From contig CBFIAR010000014.1 of NCBI GenBank assembly GCA_965660625.1, positions 29,003-93,002 on the forward strand: DNA of 64,000 nucleotides. Direction: 5' to 3'. Position numbers and translations under genes: made by a program. Shown in pieces: positions 35,419 through 45,131 of this stretch. How positions within the stretch are numbered: position 1 is the stretch's first letter; every line of letters starts with the position of its first letter. This DNA is from Glaciecola sp965660625. Lineage in GTDB: Bacteria; Pseudomonadota; Gammaproteobacteria; Enterobacterales; Alteromonadaceae. Under the pieces are notes generated by a model that had not been told where the DNA came from, made no database searches, and was given only the letters and a program-made list of their open reading frames with translations.

Positions 35419-36879
35419 ATGAGTATGAATTTAACCAAAAAAGTATTTATCGCGCTCAGTTGCTTGTGGTTGCCAATTATTGGTAATGCCCAATCTGTGG
35501 ATAGCAACAAAAACCAATTACCAGAAATTGGTGTCGTGGCATCTGACACATTAACAATTGACAAAGAAGTATTGGTCGGAAAAGCTGTCATGCGTCAATT
35601 GCGGGGACAAGCTCCGATAGTTCATGATCCTTTGATTAATGAATACATTCAGGATTTAGGCAACAAATTAGTAATCGAAGCAGACAATGCAAAGTTTCCT
35701 TTTTCATTCTTCATGATTAACAACGGTACTATAAACGCATTTGCTTTTTTTGGCGGACACGTTGGTATACATTCGGGTTTGATTACTCAGGCGGATTCGG
35801 AGAGTGAGTTAGCCTCCGTGCTAGCACACGAAGTGGCTCACGTGACACAACGCCACCTCGCTCGCGCTAGTCAAGCACAAAAACGCAGTGCGCCCCTACA
35901 AATAGCATCACTAATTGGGGGCATTTTGATTGCAATGGCTGACCCTGAAGCCGGAATAGCAGCAATCAGCGCGGGTAATGCAGGTGCGGCACAAGGTCGA
36001 ATTAATTACACTAGAAACATGGAACAAGAAGCCGATAATATAGGTATTTCAATGTTAGCCAGAGCAGGCTTTGATCCTGCTGGCGCACCTGCTTTTTTCT
36101 CAAAGTTAGCACAACAGTCGCGGGGGCAAAGTAGTCAACTCGAATTTTTACGAACTCACCCAGTTCCAGAGAATCGGATTTCAGAAACACGCGCAAGAGC
36201 TGCGACCTATGGCACAAGAAATGTGCCAGCCAGCTTAAATTTTAGTTTAGTTAAAGCACGGATAATCGCACGATATGAAAGCAACCCACTAAGAAACATA
36301 AATTACTTTGGCTATCAGGTTCAAGAAAAAAAATACGTTTTTCGTGAAGCAGCATTATATGGTCTTGCACTGTCTTATTTTGAAAGTGAACAGTATGCCT
36401 CCTCTGCACAAATTTTGTCTGAATTATTGAATGAGGATCCTGAAAATTTATTTTATCTAGATGCAATGACAGATGTATTAATTGCTCAACAGAATCCTAA
36501 AGCAGCAGTGGAAATGCTCACGCCACTTTGGCAATTAAAACCTAAGAATTCGGTCCTAGCATTGAACCTAGCGAACGCCATGATTAAAGCGAAACAATAC
36601 CCAGAAGCAATACAGATACTGCGCGATTTATTATTAGTCAATCCGGAACACTTCTTGGCGTATTCTTTATTGATTGATGCGTATACAGCCACTGGCCAGA
36701 AGCGAGAAATGTACAAAGCCAGTGCTGAAAAGTATGGATTATTACTAGCATACCCGAAAGCCATTGACGAACTCCAGTTTGCCTACAATGAGAGCGGTAT
36801 GGACTTTTTAGAGAAACAGAGGATTAAAGCAAGAATAGAACAATTTAGAAACGAGATGGAAACACTAGAAAGGCTCTAG
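35419..36879 (+). CDS. bepA: BepA, periplasmic metalloprotease/chaperone for outer-membrane assembly
   Basis: Degrades or rescues stalled LptD and other BAM substrates. 486 residues: signal peptide (cleaved after about GNA, residue 24), M48 domain with HEVAH at 137-141 and third ligand Glu204 in NMEQEADNIG, then a C-terminal TPR domain (about 300-485). Divergent from perM. The first ATG is used; a second two codons later is equally possible. Confidence 0.94.
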   Translation: MSMNLTKKVFIALSCLWLPIIGNAQSVDSNKNQLPEIGVVASDTLTIDKEVLVGKAVMRQLRGQAPIVHDPLINEYIQDLGNKLVIEADNAKFPFSFFMINNGTINAFAFFGGHVGIHSGLITQADSESELASVLAHEVAHVTQRHLARASQAQKRSAPLQIASLIGGILIAMADPEAGIAAISAGNAGAAQGRINYTRNMEQEADNIGISMLARAGFDPAGAPAFFSKLAQQSRGQSSQLEFLRTHPVPENRISETRARAATYGTRNVPASLNFSLVKARIIARYESNPLRNINYFGYQVQEKKYVFREAALYGLALSYFESEQYASSAQILSELLNEDPENLFYLDAMTDVLIAQQNPKAAVEMLTPLWQLKPKNSVLALNLANAMIKAKQYPEAIQILRDLLLVNPEHFLAYSLLIDAYTATGQKREMYKASAEKYGLLLAYPKAIDELQFAYNESGMDFLEKQRIKARIEQFRNEMETLERL

Positions 36880-36905
36880 TGCGTATACCGATCTCTCAAT
36901 TGGCT

Positions 36906-37373
36906 TTATTTTTCGCTCATTGCTTGACTAAGACTCTTGATATTCTGTTCACCAAGCAGTTGACCTGCTAATGTGCCGTCAGGTCGGATAAGATACGTTG
37001 CAGGTAGATATTTTGGTGCCTCGAATGGTAAAGCGGTTTCAACATTATTAATCAGCGGGAACGCAATTTTGTATTTTTCAGCTAACAAAGAGAGTTCATG
37101 ATCTTGCATCGCGTCATAGCTTACCCCAAATAGAATGGCGCTTTGCTTGCCGTCAGTAAGCTTTTGAAATTCATTTAGTTCTGGGATTTCTCGCAAACAG
37201 GGGGCGCACCACTCTGCAAAATAATTGATAACAACCCATTTACCTTCCAATTCTTTAAATTGGTAAGTTGAACCATCGAGCGTAGTAAAATCGTATTTAC
37301 TATTTAATTGATAAGTAATACCGAGAACGAGAGTGCTGATACCAACCATTAAGTACAGAAGAATCTTTTTCAC
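36906..37373 (-). CDS. TlpA/ResA-like membrane-anchored thioredoxin
   Basis: A 155-residue protein with one uncleaved N-terminal membrane helix (about 4-21) and a periplasmic thioredoxin fold. The active site is WCAPC in NYFAEWCAPCLREIPEL, with the cis-Pro loop YLPATYLIRPDG. Such proteins reduce disulfides in cytochrome c maturation or other periplasmic clients. No cytochrome gene is near, so the partner is not known. It converges on bepA. Confidence 0.85.
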   Translation of the reverse strand: MKKILLYLMVGISTLVLGITYQLNSKYDFTTLDGSTYQFKELEGKWVVINYFAEWCAPCLREIPELNEFQKLTDGKQSAILFGVSYDAMQDHELSLLAEKYKIAFPLINNVETALPFEAPKYLPATYLIRPDGTLAGQLLGEQNIKSLSQAMSEK

Positions 37374-37640
37374 TGGTCACTCCTTTTTCGTTTTATACTG
37401 GTTCGATATTAGAACGATTTGTCACACTAATCATCAACATTATCGTTAAAATGAAAGAATATCAGAGATTCTACAGATAACAGAGACAACATTAACAGCT
37501 ACATACATTAATCCAAAAATAGACATCGAACAGTCTCTAAAAGTTCCCTTGCATAATAATGAAGTATCCTAAGTTCCAGATAGTTTGTTTAACAATGGTT
37601 GTGGATATAAGTAAAAATAAATAACAGGTAGAAGCAAATA

Positions 37641-38252
37641 ATGAATAACACCCCGTGCCGAGTGCTCGTGTTGTATTACAGCAAACACGGCCTGACAAAA
37701 AAAATAGCTGAATCGATCGTGAGAGGGATAGAGTCTGAGGAAGTCGAAGCGATATTGAGGACGGTGCCAGATGTCACTAATAGTATTGATACTCGTGTTT
37801 TGGCAGTGCCTAAAAATGGCGCACCTTACGTTACGCTAGACGAGCTAGCAAATTGCGATGGACTAGCGTTTGGCAGCCCAACCCATTTTGGCAATATGTC
37901 GGGAGCAATGAAGTATTTTTGGGATACAACATCAAGCCTTTGGCTTAAAGGAAGCTTAATTAACAAACCAGCCTGCACTTTTACTTCCAGTTCCAGTTTG
38001 CATGGCGGACAAGAAACTACGTTGATCAGTATGATGATGCCATTAATTCATCATGGGATGGTTTTTCTCGGTGTGCCCTACTCTGTTGCCCATTTGCACA
38101 AAACGACCACGGGTGGAACACCCTATGGCGCATCTGCTGTCGCCTCAGATAACAAAACAAAACTGAGCTATGAAGAAGAGGAAATAGCCATTTCGCAAGG
38201 TAAACGGCTCGCTGCAATGGCTAAGCAGCTGAAAATGAATTCAGGAAAATAA
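37641..38252 (+). CDS. wrbA: WrbA-type NAD(P)H:quinone oxidoreductase
   Basis: A 203-residue flavodoxin-like FMN protein reducing quinones by two electrons. FMN-binding segments are VLYYSKHGLTKKIAE near the N-terminus, GSPTHFGNMSGAMKYFWD in the middle and SSSSLHGGQETTL, followed by the TTTGGTPYGAS motif of the WrbA family. It starts a tight operon with DUF2069 and a lipoprotein metallopeptidase (one base between each pair). Confidence 0.93.
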   Translation: MNNTPCRVLVLYYSKHGLTKKIAESIVRGIESEEVEAILRTVPDVTNSIDTRVLAVPKNGAPYVTLDELANCDGLAFGSPTHFGNMSGAMKYFWDTTSSLWLKGSLINKPACTFTSSSSLHGGQETTLISMMMPLIHHGMVFLGVPYSVAHLHKTTTGGTPYGASAVASDNKTKLSYEEEEIAISQGKRLAAMAKQLKMNSGK

Positions 38253-38253
38253 T

Positions 38254-38697
38254 ATGAACCAATCTAATAAAATAATCCCAATGTCTACTCGGGTTAAGCA
38301 ATTGCGATATATTGCTTTGGGTTCTCATTTTGCGCTGCTTGCCTGGATGATTGTTTGGTATTTCTTTTTACCAATAACGGCTGACTACTCTGTCACTTTT
38401 AAAATCCTTTTTTATATATTGCCACTGTTATTGCCGCTTCCCGGCATAATACAAGGAAAACCCTACACCCATGCATGGGCTAGTTTTATAGTGTTGCTGT
38501 ACTTTTTACACGGTATTACGGTCACATATGCTGAGCCGAGTCAAATGATATATGCGATTATCGAGCTCCTACTCGCTGTCAGTATGTTTATCGGTTGTAG
38601 CAGCTTCGCTCGATTAAGGGGGCAAGAGTTAGGAACAGGTCTACCGAAGTTAAAAGCCGTAATGGATGAAGAAAAAGAACTGTTTGAGGGCAAATAA
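38254..38697 (+). CDS. DUF2069 inner-membrane protein
   Basis: A 147-residue protein with four membrane helices (about 23-42, 52-68, 75-92, 97-115) and a charged C-terminus. The motif LPLLLPLPGIIQGKPYTHAW is typical of DUF2069, which is found beside wrbA and hda in marine gammaproteobacteria. Function unknown. It starts one base after wrbA and its stop is one base before the lipoprotein gene. An internal ATG at residue 10 could be the true start. Confidence 0.85.
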   Translation: MNQSNKIIPMSTRVKQLRYIALGSHFALLAWMIVWYFFLPITADYSVTFKILFYILPLLLPLPGIIQGKPYTHAWASFIVLLYFLHGITVTYAEPSQMIYAIIELLLAVSMFIGCSSFARLRGQELGTGLPKLKAVMDEEKELFEGK

Positions 38698-38698
38698 A

Positions 38699-40669
38699 AT
38701 GAGTAAGTGTGTTTTTATTAGTAAACATAAATTAGTGGCAGTCACACTATTGTGCAGCTCACTTATCGTAGCCTCATGCGGTGGCGGCTCATCTAATGAT
38801 GGCACTGCCGTCGGGCGAGGAACGCTACCTCCGCCTGTAATAACTGAAAGTACCGGAACCATCGAGCCCATTGCCACTTTTGGCAACGTTGCACTGTTCG
38901 GTGATAGCCAATTTGTCACCAACGGTTCATACGGCTTTGCACTTACCACCAATGATGGTGCTCAGATAAGCGAGGTGCGCTGGGAACAACTAAGCGGACC
39001 AACACTAAATCTGTTAGCCTCTAATGCTCAAACCATTGGTTTTGATACCCTTGAAGCCGGCAACTATGTCCTTCAGGCTGAGGTAACCACCATTGTAGGC
39101 AGACAACAGATCATCCATGAATTTGCTGTACAGCAAAGCAATACCGCGGTTGCGAACTTACGGCTAGATCATACGGTAACGGAAAGAGCGAAAGTGTCAC
39201 TTCGCGTCGACTCATTTAACAACGATATTAGCACCGCCACAATTACTTGGAAGCAAGTAGCAGGACCTGCTGTATTAGACTTTCAGAGTCAGGGTAATAG
39301 CGCATTTTTCAACGCTCCTGCAGTGACAAAAGACGAAGTCATTCGATTTGAAACCAGCGTAAACTACTTAGATGGCCTCATCGCTGTCGATTCGCTCTTT
39401 ATTACGATTAACGACACCCAGATTATTGACGAAGCTTATTTTCCGAATAGCAACATCATCACTAGTGAAGATGTACATGCTTTTAATTCCGATTCTCCCT
39501 ACAAAAACGCGATTGAATCTTGTGTCTACACGAACACTCTTAATCGCACCTGCAGCTTTGGTACCTTACCCCTAATAGGACAGCAGTCCACTACGCCAAC
39601 AATTGAGGATATTCTGGATAGAACTCTTGTATCGCACGACTGGATGGGCAAGCGGTTTCGTCAGTATCTCGAACAGTCCGCGGCAGGACCTGACATGCTT
39701 AAACTGCTGCGAGGAGTTACAGCTGTTGTTATATCATACGACGTACGGCCATCGTTTTATTGGGCTGCTACCGGAGCAATTTATTTAGATGCTAGGAATT
39801 TTTGGCTGACACCAGAGGAAAGAGACACTCTGAATGAGGTTCCAGATTTCAGAAGTGGCTTTGGTGGCGATCTTAAATTCAGAGTTTTTTGGCGTTATGT
39901 GAAAGATAATGCGCCTTACGTGCCGGGGGTGAGTTTTTCTTCCGCAGCGAGAGAGACTAGAACATTTGATGTACTTGAAGCCGACATTTCCTGGTTGATG
40001 TACCATGAACTAGGCCATGCTAATGATTTTTTTCCTTATGATGTATGGGCAAGCCTGTCAAATTCGGATGATCCGCTGAGCTTTTTTAGGAACAATGGAA
40101 CCAATTCAGACATCATGATCAATACATTTCCGCTTAGCTCATCTCAAATGAAGGGTTTGGCGCAAGTAAGCTTTGCAGGTGAAACCGCAAATAGCACTCA
40201 AAAAGCTTATATCGGTAGCGATATTGAAGGGTTTTTCACGCCTGATATTGCGTCGTCTTACTACTCATATCTAAATGAACGGGAAGACTTTGCGACCTTA
40301 TTTGAACGGTTCATGATGCAATATCGTTTAGGGGCGTCAGCTGATATCGGCATTATAAACACCGAAGACAATCCTAACCTTCTAGTAACATGGGGGCAAA
40401 GAGATCGCTTTAATTCTCTTTCTATACAAAACAGGGTTCGATTCACTGTAGGCAATATCCTGCCTGAGCTTGGTAATATTGCAGCCCTGCAAGCAGCATT
40501 ACCGAATCCAATACAATTACGCAGAAATGTCAGTTGGTTCGATAACATAAATCTAAGCGACAATATAGGAACGCAGAGTGTTAACCAAATTCCGTATCGG
40601 TTTGAAAAGGAAGCAGTGCAAGATGAAACTAACCTGCATATCGGACGGCCTGCTTTACCAGAGCGTTAA
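38699..40669 (+). CDS. Secreted lipoprotein with Ig/PKD-like repeats and a zincin-type metallopeptidase motif
   Basis: 656 residues from the ATG one base after DUF2069. The N-terminus is a lipoprotein signal (lipobox VASC, then a Gly/Ser linker). Residues about 50-245 look like two PKD/REJ-like beta domains, each with a WEQLSGP or WKQVAGP signature. The C-terminal part carries HELGH at 436-440 within WLMYHELGHANDFFPYD. A later EDFATLFERF (Glu529) is a good third zinc ligand of the gluzincin type. No named family is recognised. Probably an outer-membrane-anchored peptidase with unknown substrate. Confidence 0.75.
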   Translation: MSKCVFISKHKLVAVTLLCSSLIVASCGGGSSNDGTAVGRGTLPPPVITESTGTIEPIATFGNVALFGDSQFVTNGSYGFALTTNDGAQISEVRWEQLSGPTLNLLASNAQTIGFDTLEAGNYVLQAEVTTIVGRQQIIHEFAVQQSNTAVANLRLDHTVTERAKVSLRVDSFNNDISTATITWKQVAGPAVLDFQSQGNSAFFNAPAVTKDEVIRFETSVNYLDGLIAVDSLFITINDTQIIDEAYFPNSNIITSEDVHAFNSDSPYKNAIESCVYTNTLNRTCSFGTLPLIGQQSTTPTIEDILDRTLVSHDWMGKRFRQYLEQSAAGPDMLKLLRGVTAVVISYDVRPSFYWAATGAIYLDARNFWLTPEERDTLNEVPDFRSGFGGDLKFRVFWRYVKDNAPYVPGVSFSSAARETRTFDVLEADISWLMYHELGHANDFFPYDVWASLSNSDDPLSFFRNNGTNSDIMINTFPLSSSQMKGLAQVSFAGETANSTQKAYIGSDIEGFFTPDIASSYYSYLNEREDFATLFERFMMQYRLGASADIGIINTEDNPNLLVTWGQRDRFNSLSIQNRVRFTVGNILPELGNIAALQAALPNPIQLRRNVSWFDNINLSDNIGTQSVNQIPYRFEKEAVQDETNLHIGRPALPER

Positions 40670-40694
40670 TGTATAGAAACTGTACCGCTAATAC

Positions 40695-41396
40695 CTATAA
40701 CTCGAGTGCTTGCTTAATAAATGGAATTGTAAGCTTGCGCTTCGCTTGCAGTGACTTTTTGTCTAATTCATTTACAATTGACATTAAGTTACTGAGTTCC
40801 CTGTCAACCCGCGTTAACAAAAACTTAATACAGTCTTCGCTGGCCTCAAGTCCTCTATGTTCTAAGCGAAACTTAATAATAAGACGCAACGATTCGTCTG
40901 AGCGTGTTGCTAACTGAAAAACTGCCCCCCACGTTAGCCTTGACACGAGATCTGGCAATGTAAAAGCAACGATGAGCGGAGATGCTTGACCTGAAATAAT
41001 AATTTTAGGTTGATGCTCGCGTTCCAATGCCTGATTAATGAGATCAAAGATTGTTCTTTCCCAAGTCTCATTACCCGCAATTTCATGCAAATTATCGATA
41101 CATATAAGGTCATAGTCGACCACGTCATTGATGATCTCACCCGGCATTTCTTTTAATTCGAGCATATTGAGATACACGGTTTGCAGTCCATTTAATGTAG
41201 CCTCGTGACAGCAGGCAAACAATAAATGCGACTTTCCCGAGCCCAAAGAACCAAACAGATAACATATCGGTTTGATACTGCCCATATTACCCTGACAGAA
41301 TTTCTGTAGGTATGCTGTAGTAAATTCATTCTCCGCCACTAGGAAAGAATCAAACGTTTCGTCATCCGGCAAGGAAACAGGTAAGCTGAGCTGCAA
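40695..41396 (-). CDS. hda: Hda, regulatory inactivator of DnaA
   Basis: AAA+ DnaA homologue that, with the beta clamp, drives DnaA-ATP hydrolysis after initiation. 233 residues. The N-terminal clamp-binding motif MQLSLPVSLP is clear, followed by Walker A (FGSLGSGKSHLL) and Walker B (LICIDNLHEI). It lacks the DnaA C-terminal DNA-binding domain, so it is not DnaA. Transcribed with the upstream DUF2066 gene (two bases apart), convergent with the lipoprotein gene. Confidence 0.95.
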   Translation of the reverse strand: MQLSLPVSLPDDETFDSFLVAENEFTTAYLQKFCQGNMGSIKPICYLFGSLGSGKSHLLFACCHEATLNGLQTVYLNMLELKEMPGEIINDVVDYDLICIDNLHEIAGNETWERTIFDLINQALEREHQPKIIISGQASPLIVAFTLPDLVSRLTWGAVFQLATRSDESLRLIIKFRLEHRGLEASEDCIKFLLTRVDRELSNLMSIVNELDKKSLQAKRKLTIPFIKQALEL

Positions 41397-41398
41397 GC

Positions 41399-42463
41399 TT
41401 AGTTACCCCGCCATTCATAATCGATCGCAACGGCAACATCTGCCCTCTGATACTCTGGCTCTCGAAGATTCTGTTCCAGCTTCAAAATTGTTTTTAAACG
41501 CTGAACAGGCACATTAGAAGTCAAAACAAAACTGGCAATGTCTTTCGACTGTGCCTGCAATTCTACTTTCTGAGTAACTGTTAACGATGTTAATATCTCC
41601 AATACCTTTCGATATTTAACCAGAGTGTTGACATTAGAAACATGCAGGGTTACTGGATAGCTTAAACCCGTTTGGCTTGCTCCAATGGAATAGAGACTCG
41701 CTAAATAAGCAGCATACTGATTAACAAACTCTGTGATTAGCCCGTTCACCGTATCGCCAACGATTTCACTAGTTTCGATAGTTTGACCGTTTGTTATGAA
41801 ATAAGAAAGTTGAAGCTTTTCGCTTGCGCTGAAATCGTCAAAAACGATACCAACGCGCGCGCCAACGACATAATTGGTGCCATAACGAATTGATTTGTTA
41901 AATATAGACGATGAGTATAAACCCCAAACATCGAGCGCTGTTACGTTCATTGAATCTGTCAAATCACCGATAGGCATAAGCAATTCGATGCCACGGTCGT
42001 ACGCGGATTGTTGAATAACGTCTAAATATTGACTACTAATCGATTGCGTAACGAGAGACTTGTTCTTGCTGATATCATCTTCGATTACTATCCAAAGCAA
42101 ACCCGACGGTCTGCGTTTACCCCAAACACTCAGATTCTCTGAGCGCAGCAAACTTACGATCTTTTGTTCGTTAAATTCAGCTTGATATATAAGCTTATCA
42201 CCATCTTGAATAAAAGTACTGGATACCAAGTACTGCTCAAAATTTGTTGCAGAACGTTTTACTTCTAGATTATCAAGCACAGAAATGTCGCCACTTAATT
42301 TAACAAGCACTTGCTGAAAGGCACTCTTGCCGGCTTTCTTTTGTGTAAAAATTGATTGATCCGTGACAATAATTTGCCCTTCATTTAAGTGCTCAATCGG
42401 CGCAGCTTGACTCTGCACCGATAAACAGAAGGACAAAGCAAAAACCCAGAAGATAGAAAACAT
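41399..42463 (-). CDS. DUF2066 exported protein
   Basis: 354 residues from the ATG at 42463, where a signal peptide starts (FSIFWVFALSFCLSVQSQA). The longest frame would add 56 non-signal residues that run into the purM leader. DUF2066 proteins are of unknown function and are typically encoded beside hda and purM in marine gammaproteobacteria. Landmarks include KAGKSAFQQVLVKLSGD and LLWIVIEDD. Likely periplasmic. Confidence 0.85.
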   Translation of the reverse strand: MFSIFWVFALSFCLSVQSQAAPIEHLNEGQIIVTDQSIFTQKKAGKSAFQQVLVKLSGDISVLDNLEVKRSATNFEQYLVSSTFIQDGDKLIYQAEFNEQKIVSLLRSENLSVWGKRRPSGLLWIVIEDDISKNKSLVTQSISSQYLDVIQQSAYDRGIELLMPIGDLTDSMNVTALDVWGLYSSSIFNKSIRYGTNYVVGARVGIVFDDFSASEKLQLSYFITNGQTIETSEIVGDTVNGLITEFVNQYAAYLASLYSIGASQTGLSYPVTLHVSNVNTLVKYRKVLEILTSLTVTQKVELQAQSKDIASFVLTSNVPVQRLKTILKLEQNLREPEYQRADVAVAIDYEWRGN

Positions 42464-42619
42464 TTTATTCAAAACTAGTAAATCCTGATAGCAATCAGAC
42501 GCTATTGTCAGATATTTCGCGCTTTTTTGCATCCGATATTTATTCTTAGTTGATTTTTGATACCTTTTCATTCCTTGAACTGGTAAAATTCTGCCTTCAA
42601 AAATTTCAGAGGAAAGCGT

Positions 42620-43663
42620 GTGACTGAGCAAACCAAACCACTAAGTTATAAAGATGCCGGTGTAGATATTGATGCAGGGAATCAACTCGTTGAAAGAATC
42701 AAGTCGGTAAGCAAAAAAACGCATCGCCCTGAAGTCAAAGGTGGTTTAGGCGGTTTTGGTGCACTGTGCTCTATTCCAACAAAATATAGACAGCCTCTCT
42801 TAGTGTCTGGCACTGATGGTGTTGGAACCAAGCTGCGTTTGGCTATGGACCAAAATAAGCATGACGGTATTGGTATTGATCTTGTTGCGATGTGCGTGAA
42901 CGACCTCATTGTGCAAGGCGCAGAGCCATTGTTCTTCTTAGACTACTACGCAACAGGTAAGTTGGATGTTGATACTGCAGCGACTGTTGTCACTGGTATT
43001 GGCGAGGGATGCCAACTGGCCGGTTGTGCTCTAATTGGTGGCGAAACTGCTGAAATGCCAGGAATGTATGACGGTGAAGATTATGATGTTGCTGGTTTTT
43101 GCGTTGGTGTAGTAGAAGCAGAAGACGTTATCGATGGCTCCAAAGTGGCTGCTGGCAATAAGTTAATTGCATTAGGTTCTTCAGGTCCGCATTCAAATGG
43201 TTATTCTTTAATCAGAAAAATAATTGAAGTGAGTGGTTTAGATTTAAATACGCCATTAGACGGCAAGTCGATAAGTGACCATTTGCTTGAGCCAACTCGA
43301 ATTTACGTTAAGTCTGTATTGGCGATTTTAGAGAAGCATAACGTTAACGCAATATCACATATCACTGGCGGTGGATTCTGGGAAAACATTCCTCGAGTAT
43401 TACCAGCAAATATGCAAGCCGTTGTGGATGGGAAAAGTTGGCAATGGCCAACTATATTTTCACTTTTACAAGAAAAAGGAAATGTTACCACTCACGAAAT
43501 GTACCGCACTTTTAACTGTGGTGTTGGACTGATCTTAGTTGTAAAAGAACACGATGCCGCTGGCATAACAAAAGCCTTCAACGACTTGGGTGAAAACGCT
43601 TGGATTATTGGTGAAATACAGACGCTAGAAGAAGGTCATGAACAAGTGGTCATTAATTCATAA
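42620..43663 (+). CDS. purM: AIR synthase (phosphoribosylformylglycinamidine cyclo-ligase)
   Basis: Fifth step of purine synthesis. 347 residues beginning at a GTG with AGAGGAAAG as ribosome site. The family start LSYKDAGVDIDAGNQLV, the ATP-site segment SGTDGVGTKLRLA and the GGETAEMPGMY motif are intact. It overlaps purN by one base, the usual purMN arrangement. The promoter must lie in the 156 bp between it and the divergent DUF2066 gene. No clear PurR site was found there. Confidence 0.97.
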   Translation: MTEQTKPLSYKDAGVDIDAGNQLVERIKSVSKKTHRPEVKGGLGGFGALCSIPTKYRQPLLVSGTDGVGTKLRLAMDQNKHDGIGIDLVAMCVNDLIVQGAEPLFFLDYYATGKLDVDTAATVVTGIGEGCQLAGCALIGGETAEMPGMYDGEDYDVAGFCVGVVEAEDVIDGSKVAAGNKLIALGSSGPHSNGYSLIRKIIEVSGLDLNTPLDGKSISDHLLEPTRIYVKSVLAILEKHNVNAISHITGGGFWENIPRVLPANMQAVVDGKSWQWPTIFSLLQEKGNVTTHEMYRTFNCGVGLILVVKEHDAAGITKAFNDLGENAWIIGEIQTLEEGHEQVVINS

Positions 43664-44313
43664 TGGCTGCTGCTCAAAAACGCATTGTCATACTCGTATC
43701 CGGCACCGGTTCAAACGCGATGGCCATTATTGATGCTTGCACGAAAGAATTAATAAAAGGTTCGGTCGTCAAGTTGATTTCAAACGTACCAAGCGCCTAC
43801 GCGCTTGAAGCTGCCGCTCAAGCGAATGTTCCATCTGTATGTGTTGATCATAAAACATTTCAAAACAGAGATGCTTTTGAACAGGCACTCGCTGGAGAAA
43901 TCGATGAGTCTTTACCGGATATTATTGTCTTAGCAGGGTTTATGCGGATATTAAGTAGCGCGTTTGTTGAGAAATATTTGGGTAAATTATTGAACATTCA
44001 TCCATCTTTGTTGCCGAAGTATCCTGGACTGAATACGCATCAGCGTGCCATAGATAACCAAGACACTGAACACGGTACTTCTGTGCATTTTGTGACGCCA
44101 GAATTAGATAGTGGGCCAGTGATACTGCAAGCGAAGGTGCCGGTATTTGAAGATGATACGGCAGATGAGTTGGCAGAACGCGTGTTGGTGCAAGAGCATA
44201 AAATATATCCACTCGTGGTTAATTGGTTGTGTAACGAAAGAATCGTGCTAACAAATATGAAAGCATTTTTTGATGGACAAAAATTACCGGAGTGTGGCTA
44301 TGCGAGTGACTAA
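43663..44313 (+). CDS. purN: GAR formyltransferase 1
   Basis: Transfers formyl from 10-formyl-THF to GAR in purine synthesis. 216 residues. N-terminal VLVSGTGSNAMAIID, catalytic Asn/His in LLNIHPSLLPKYPGLNTHQRA and catalytic Asp in HFVTPELDSGPVILQA. It overlaps purM by one base and the next gene by 14 bases. Confidence 0.97.
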   Translation: MAAAQKRIVILVSGTGSNAMAIIDACTKELIKGSVVKLISNVPSAYALEAAAQANVPSVCVDHKTFQNRDAFEQALAGEIDESLPDIIVLAGFMRILSSAFVEKYLGKLLNIHPSLLPKYPGLNTHQRAIDNQDTEHGTSVHFVTPELDSGPVILQAKVPVFEDDTADELAERVLVQEHKIYPLVVNWLCNERIVLTNMKAFFDGQKLPECGYASD

Positions 44314-45013
44314 GATGTTGAAGGTAACAAGCCTCATTATGTTTGCATTTACTGCCAACATGAGTTTCGCAAAAGAAGCTAATGAATTACCCTCACCCTT
44401 CATAGCCCACTATGAAGCATGGCGACATGATAACAACATCGGCAGTGCTGATCTCAGTTTAAAATCATCAGGTGGCAACTTCTACGAACTCAAGTATTCA
44501 TCTAAGGTATCTCGTTATTTTCTTTCAGACAGAAGGTACGAAACAAGTTTATTTTCCTTTATTGACGGCAGAATAACGCCAATTGCCTACGACTTCAAAC
44601 GCACAGGAACAGGTCCAGATAAGTCATTAAGCGCTAAATTCGATGCAAAAACAAAGACCATTATTATCAAGGGGAGAGACAATCAACCGTGGGACGGGGA
44701 GTTTGATAACCAATTATTTCGTATCGATATATCAAGACAATTAGCGCAGGAGAAAGAAGAGTTTGAGTATAAGTTTCTCAACTACCGTGGTCAAAAACGC
44801 GCTTATGTTATCGAAACCCTAGGAAAGGAAACATTAAACCTACCTTATGGCAGTGTTGAGGCAATAAAAGTAAGAGTTAATCGCGATAGCAGTTCTCGAC
44901 AGACCTACGCATGGTTTGCCCCTAGTCTTGATTATGTCTTAGTGCGCCTTCAACAATTTAAAGATAATGATGAGCAGGGCGATATTCGTCTAAAAACTTA
45001 CCAAAAATTGTAG
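44300..45013 (+). CDS. DUF3108 periplasmic protein
   Basis: 237 residues from the ATG at 44300 (GGAG eight bases ahead), which gives a proper signal peptide (LKVTSLIMFAFTANMSFA). An upstream ATG at 44270 adds ten residues. DUF3108 proteins are exported, mostly beta-structured and of unknown function, frequently encoded after purMN in this group. Features include FIAHYEAWRHDNNIGSADLS and a late AWFAPSLDYVLVRL. Translationally coupled to purN. A terminator follows. Confidence 0.85.
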   Translation: MRVTKMLKVTSLIMFAFTANMSFAKEANELPSPFIAHYEAWRHDNNIGSADLSLKSSGGNFYELKYSSKVSRYFLSDRRYETSLFSFIDGRITPIAYDFKRTGTGPDKSLSAKFDAKTKTIIIKGRDNQPWDGEFDNQLFRIDISRQLAQEKEEFEYKFLNYRGQKRAYVIETLGKETLNLPYGSVEAIKVRVNRDSSSRQTYAWFAPSLDYVLVRLQQFKDNDEQGDIRLKTYQKL

Positions 45014-45048
45014 TTTTACTCAATTGCATACTATGTAAAAAAATCTTT

Positions 45049-45068
45049 GAGGATACTCGTCCTCTTTT
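45049..45068 (+). terminator. Terminator after the purMN-DUF3108 operon
   Basis: GAGGA / TCCTC stem with a 6-base loop followed by TTTT. It is short but correctly placed 36 bases after the DUF3108 stop. Confidence 0.65.
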
Positions 45069-45114
45069 GTGCTCATCGACTTGATCTTTAAAGCTTCAAG
45101 TAATAACCTTAATA

Positions 45115-45131
45115 ATCTGGTCAGACCTGCA
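45115..45131 (+). promoter_or_regulatory. FadR-like operator ahead of fadE
   Basis: ATCTGGTCAGACCTGCA closely resembles the gammaproteobacterial FadR operator (A-CTGGTC-GACC-GT type) with GGTC/GACC dyad. It lies nine bases before the fadE ATG, where a bound repressor would block transcription. It fits acyl-CoA-responsive control of fatty-acid oxidation. Confidence 0.7.
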
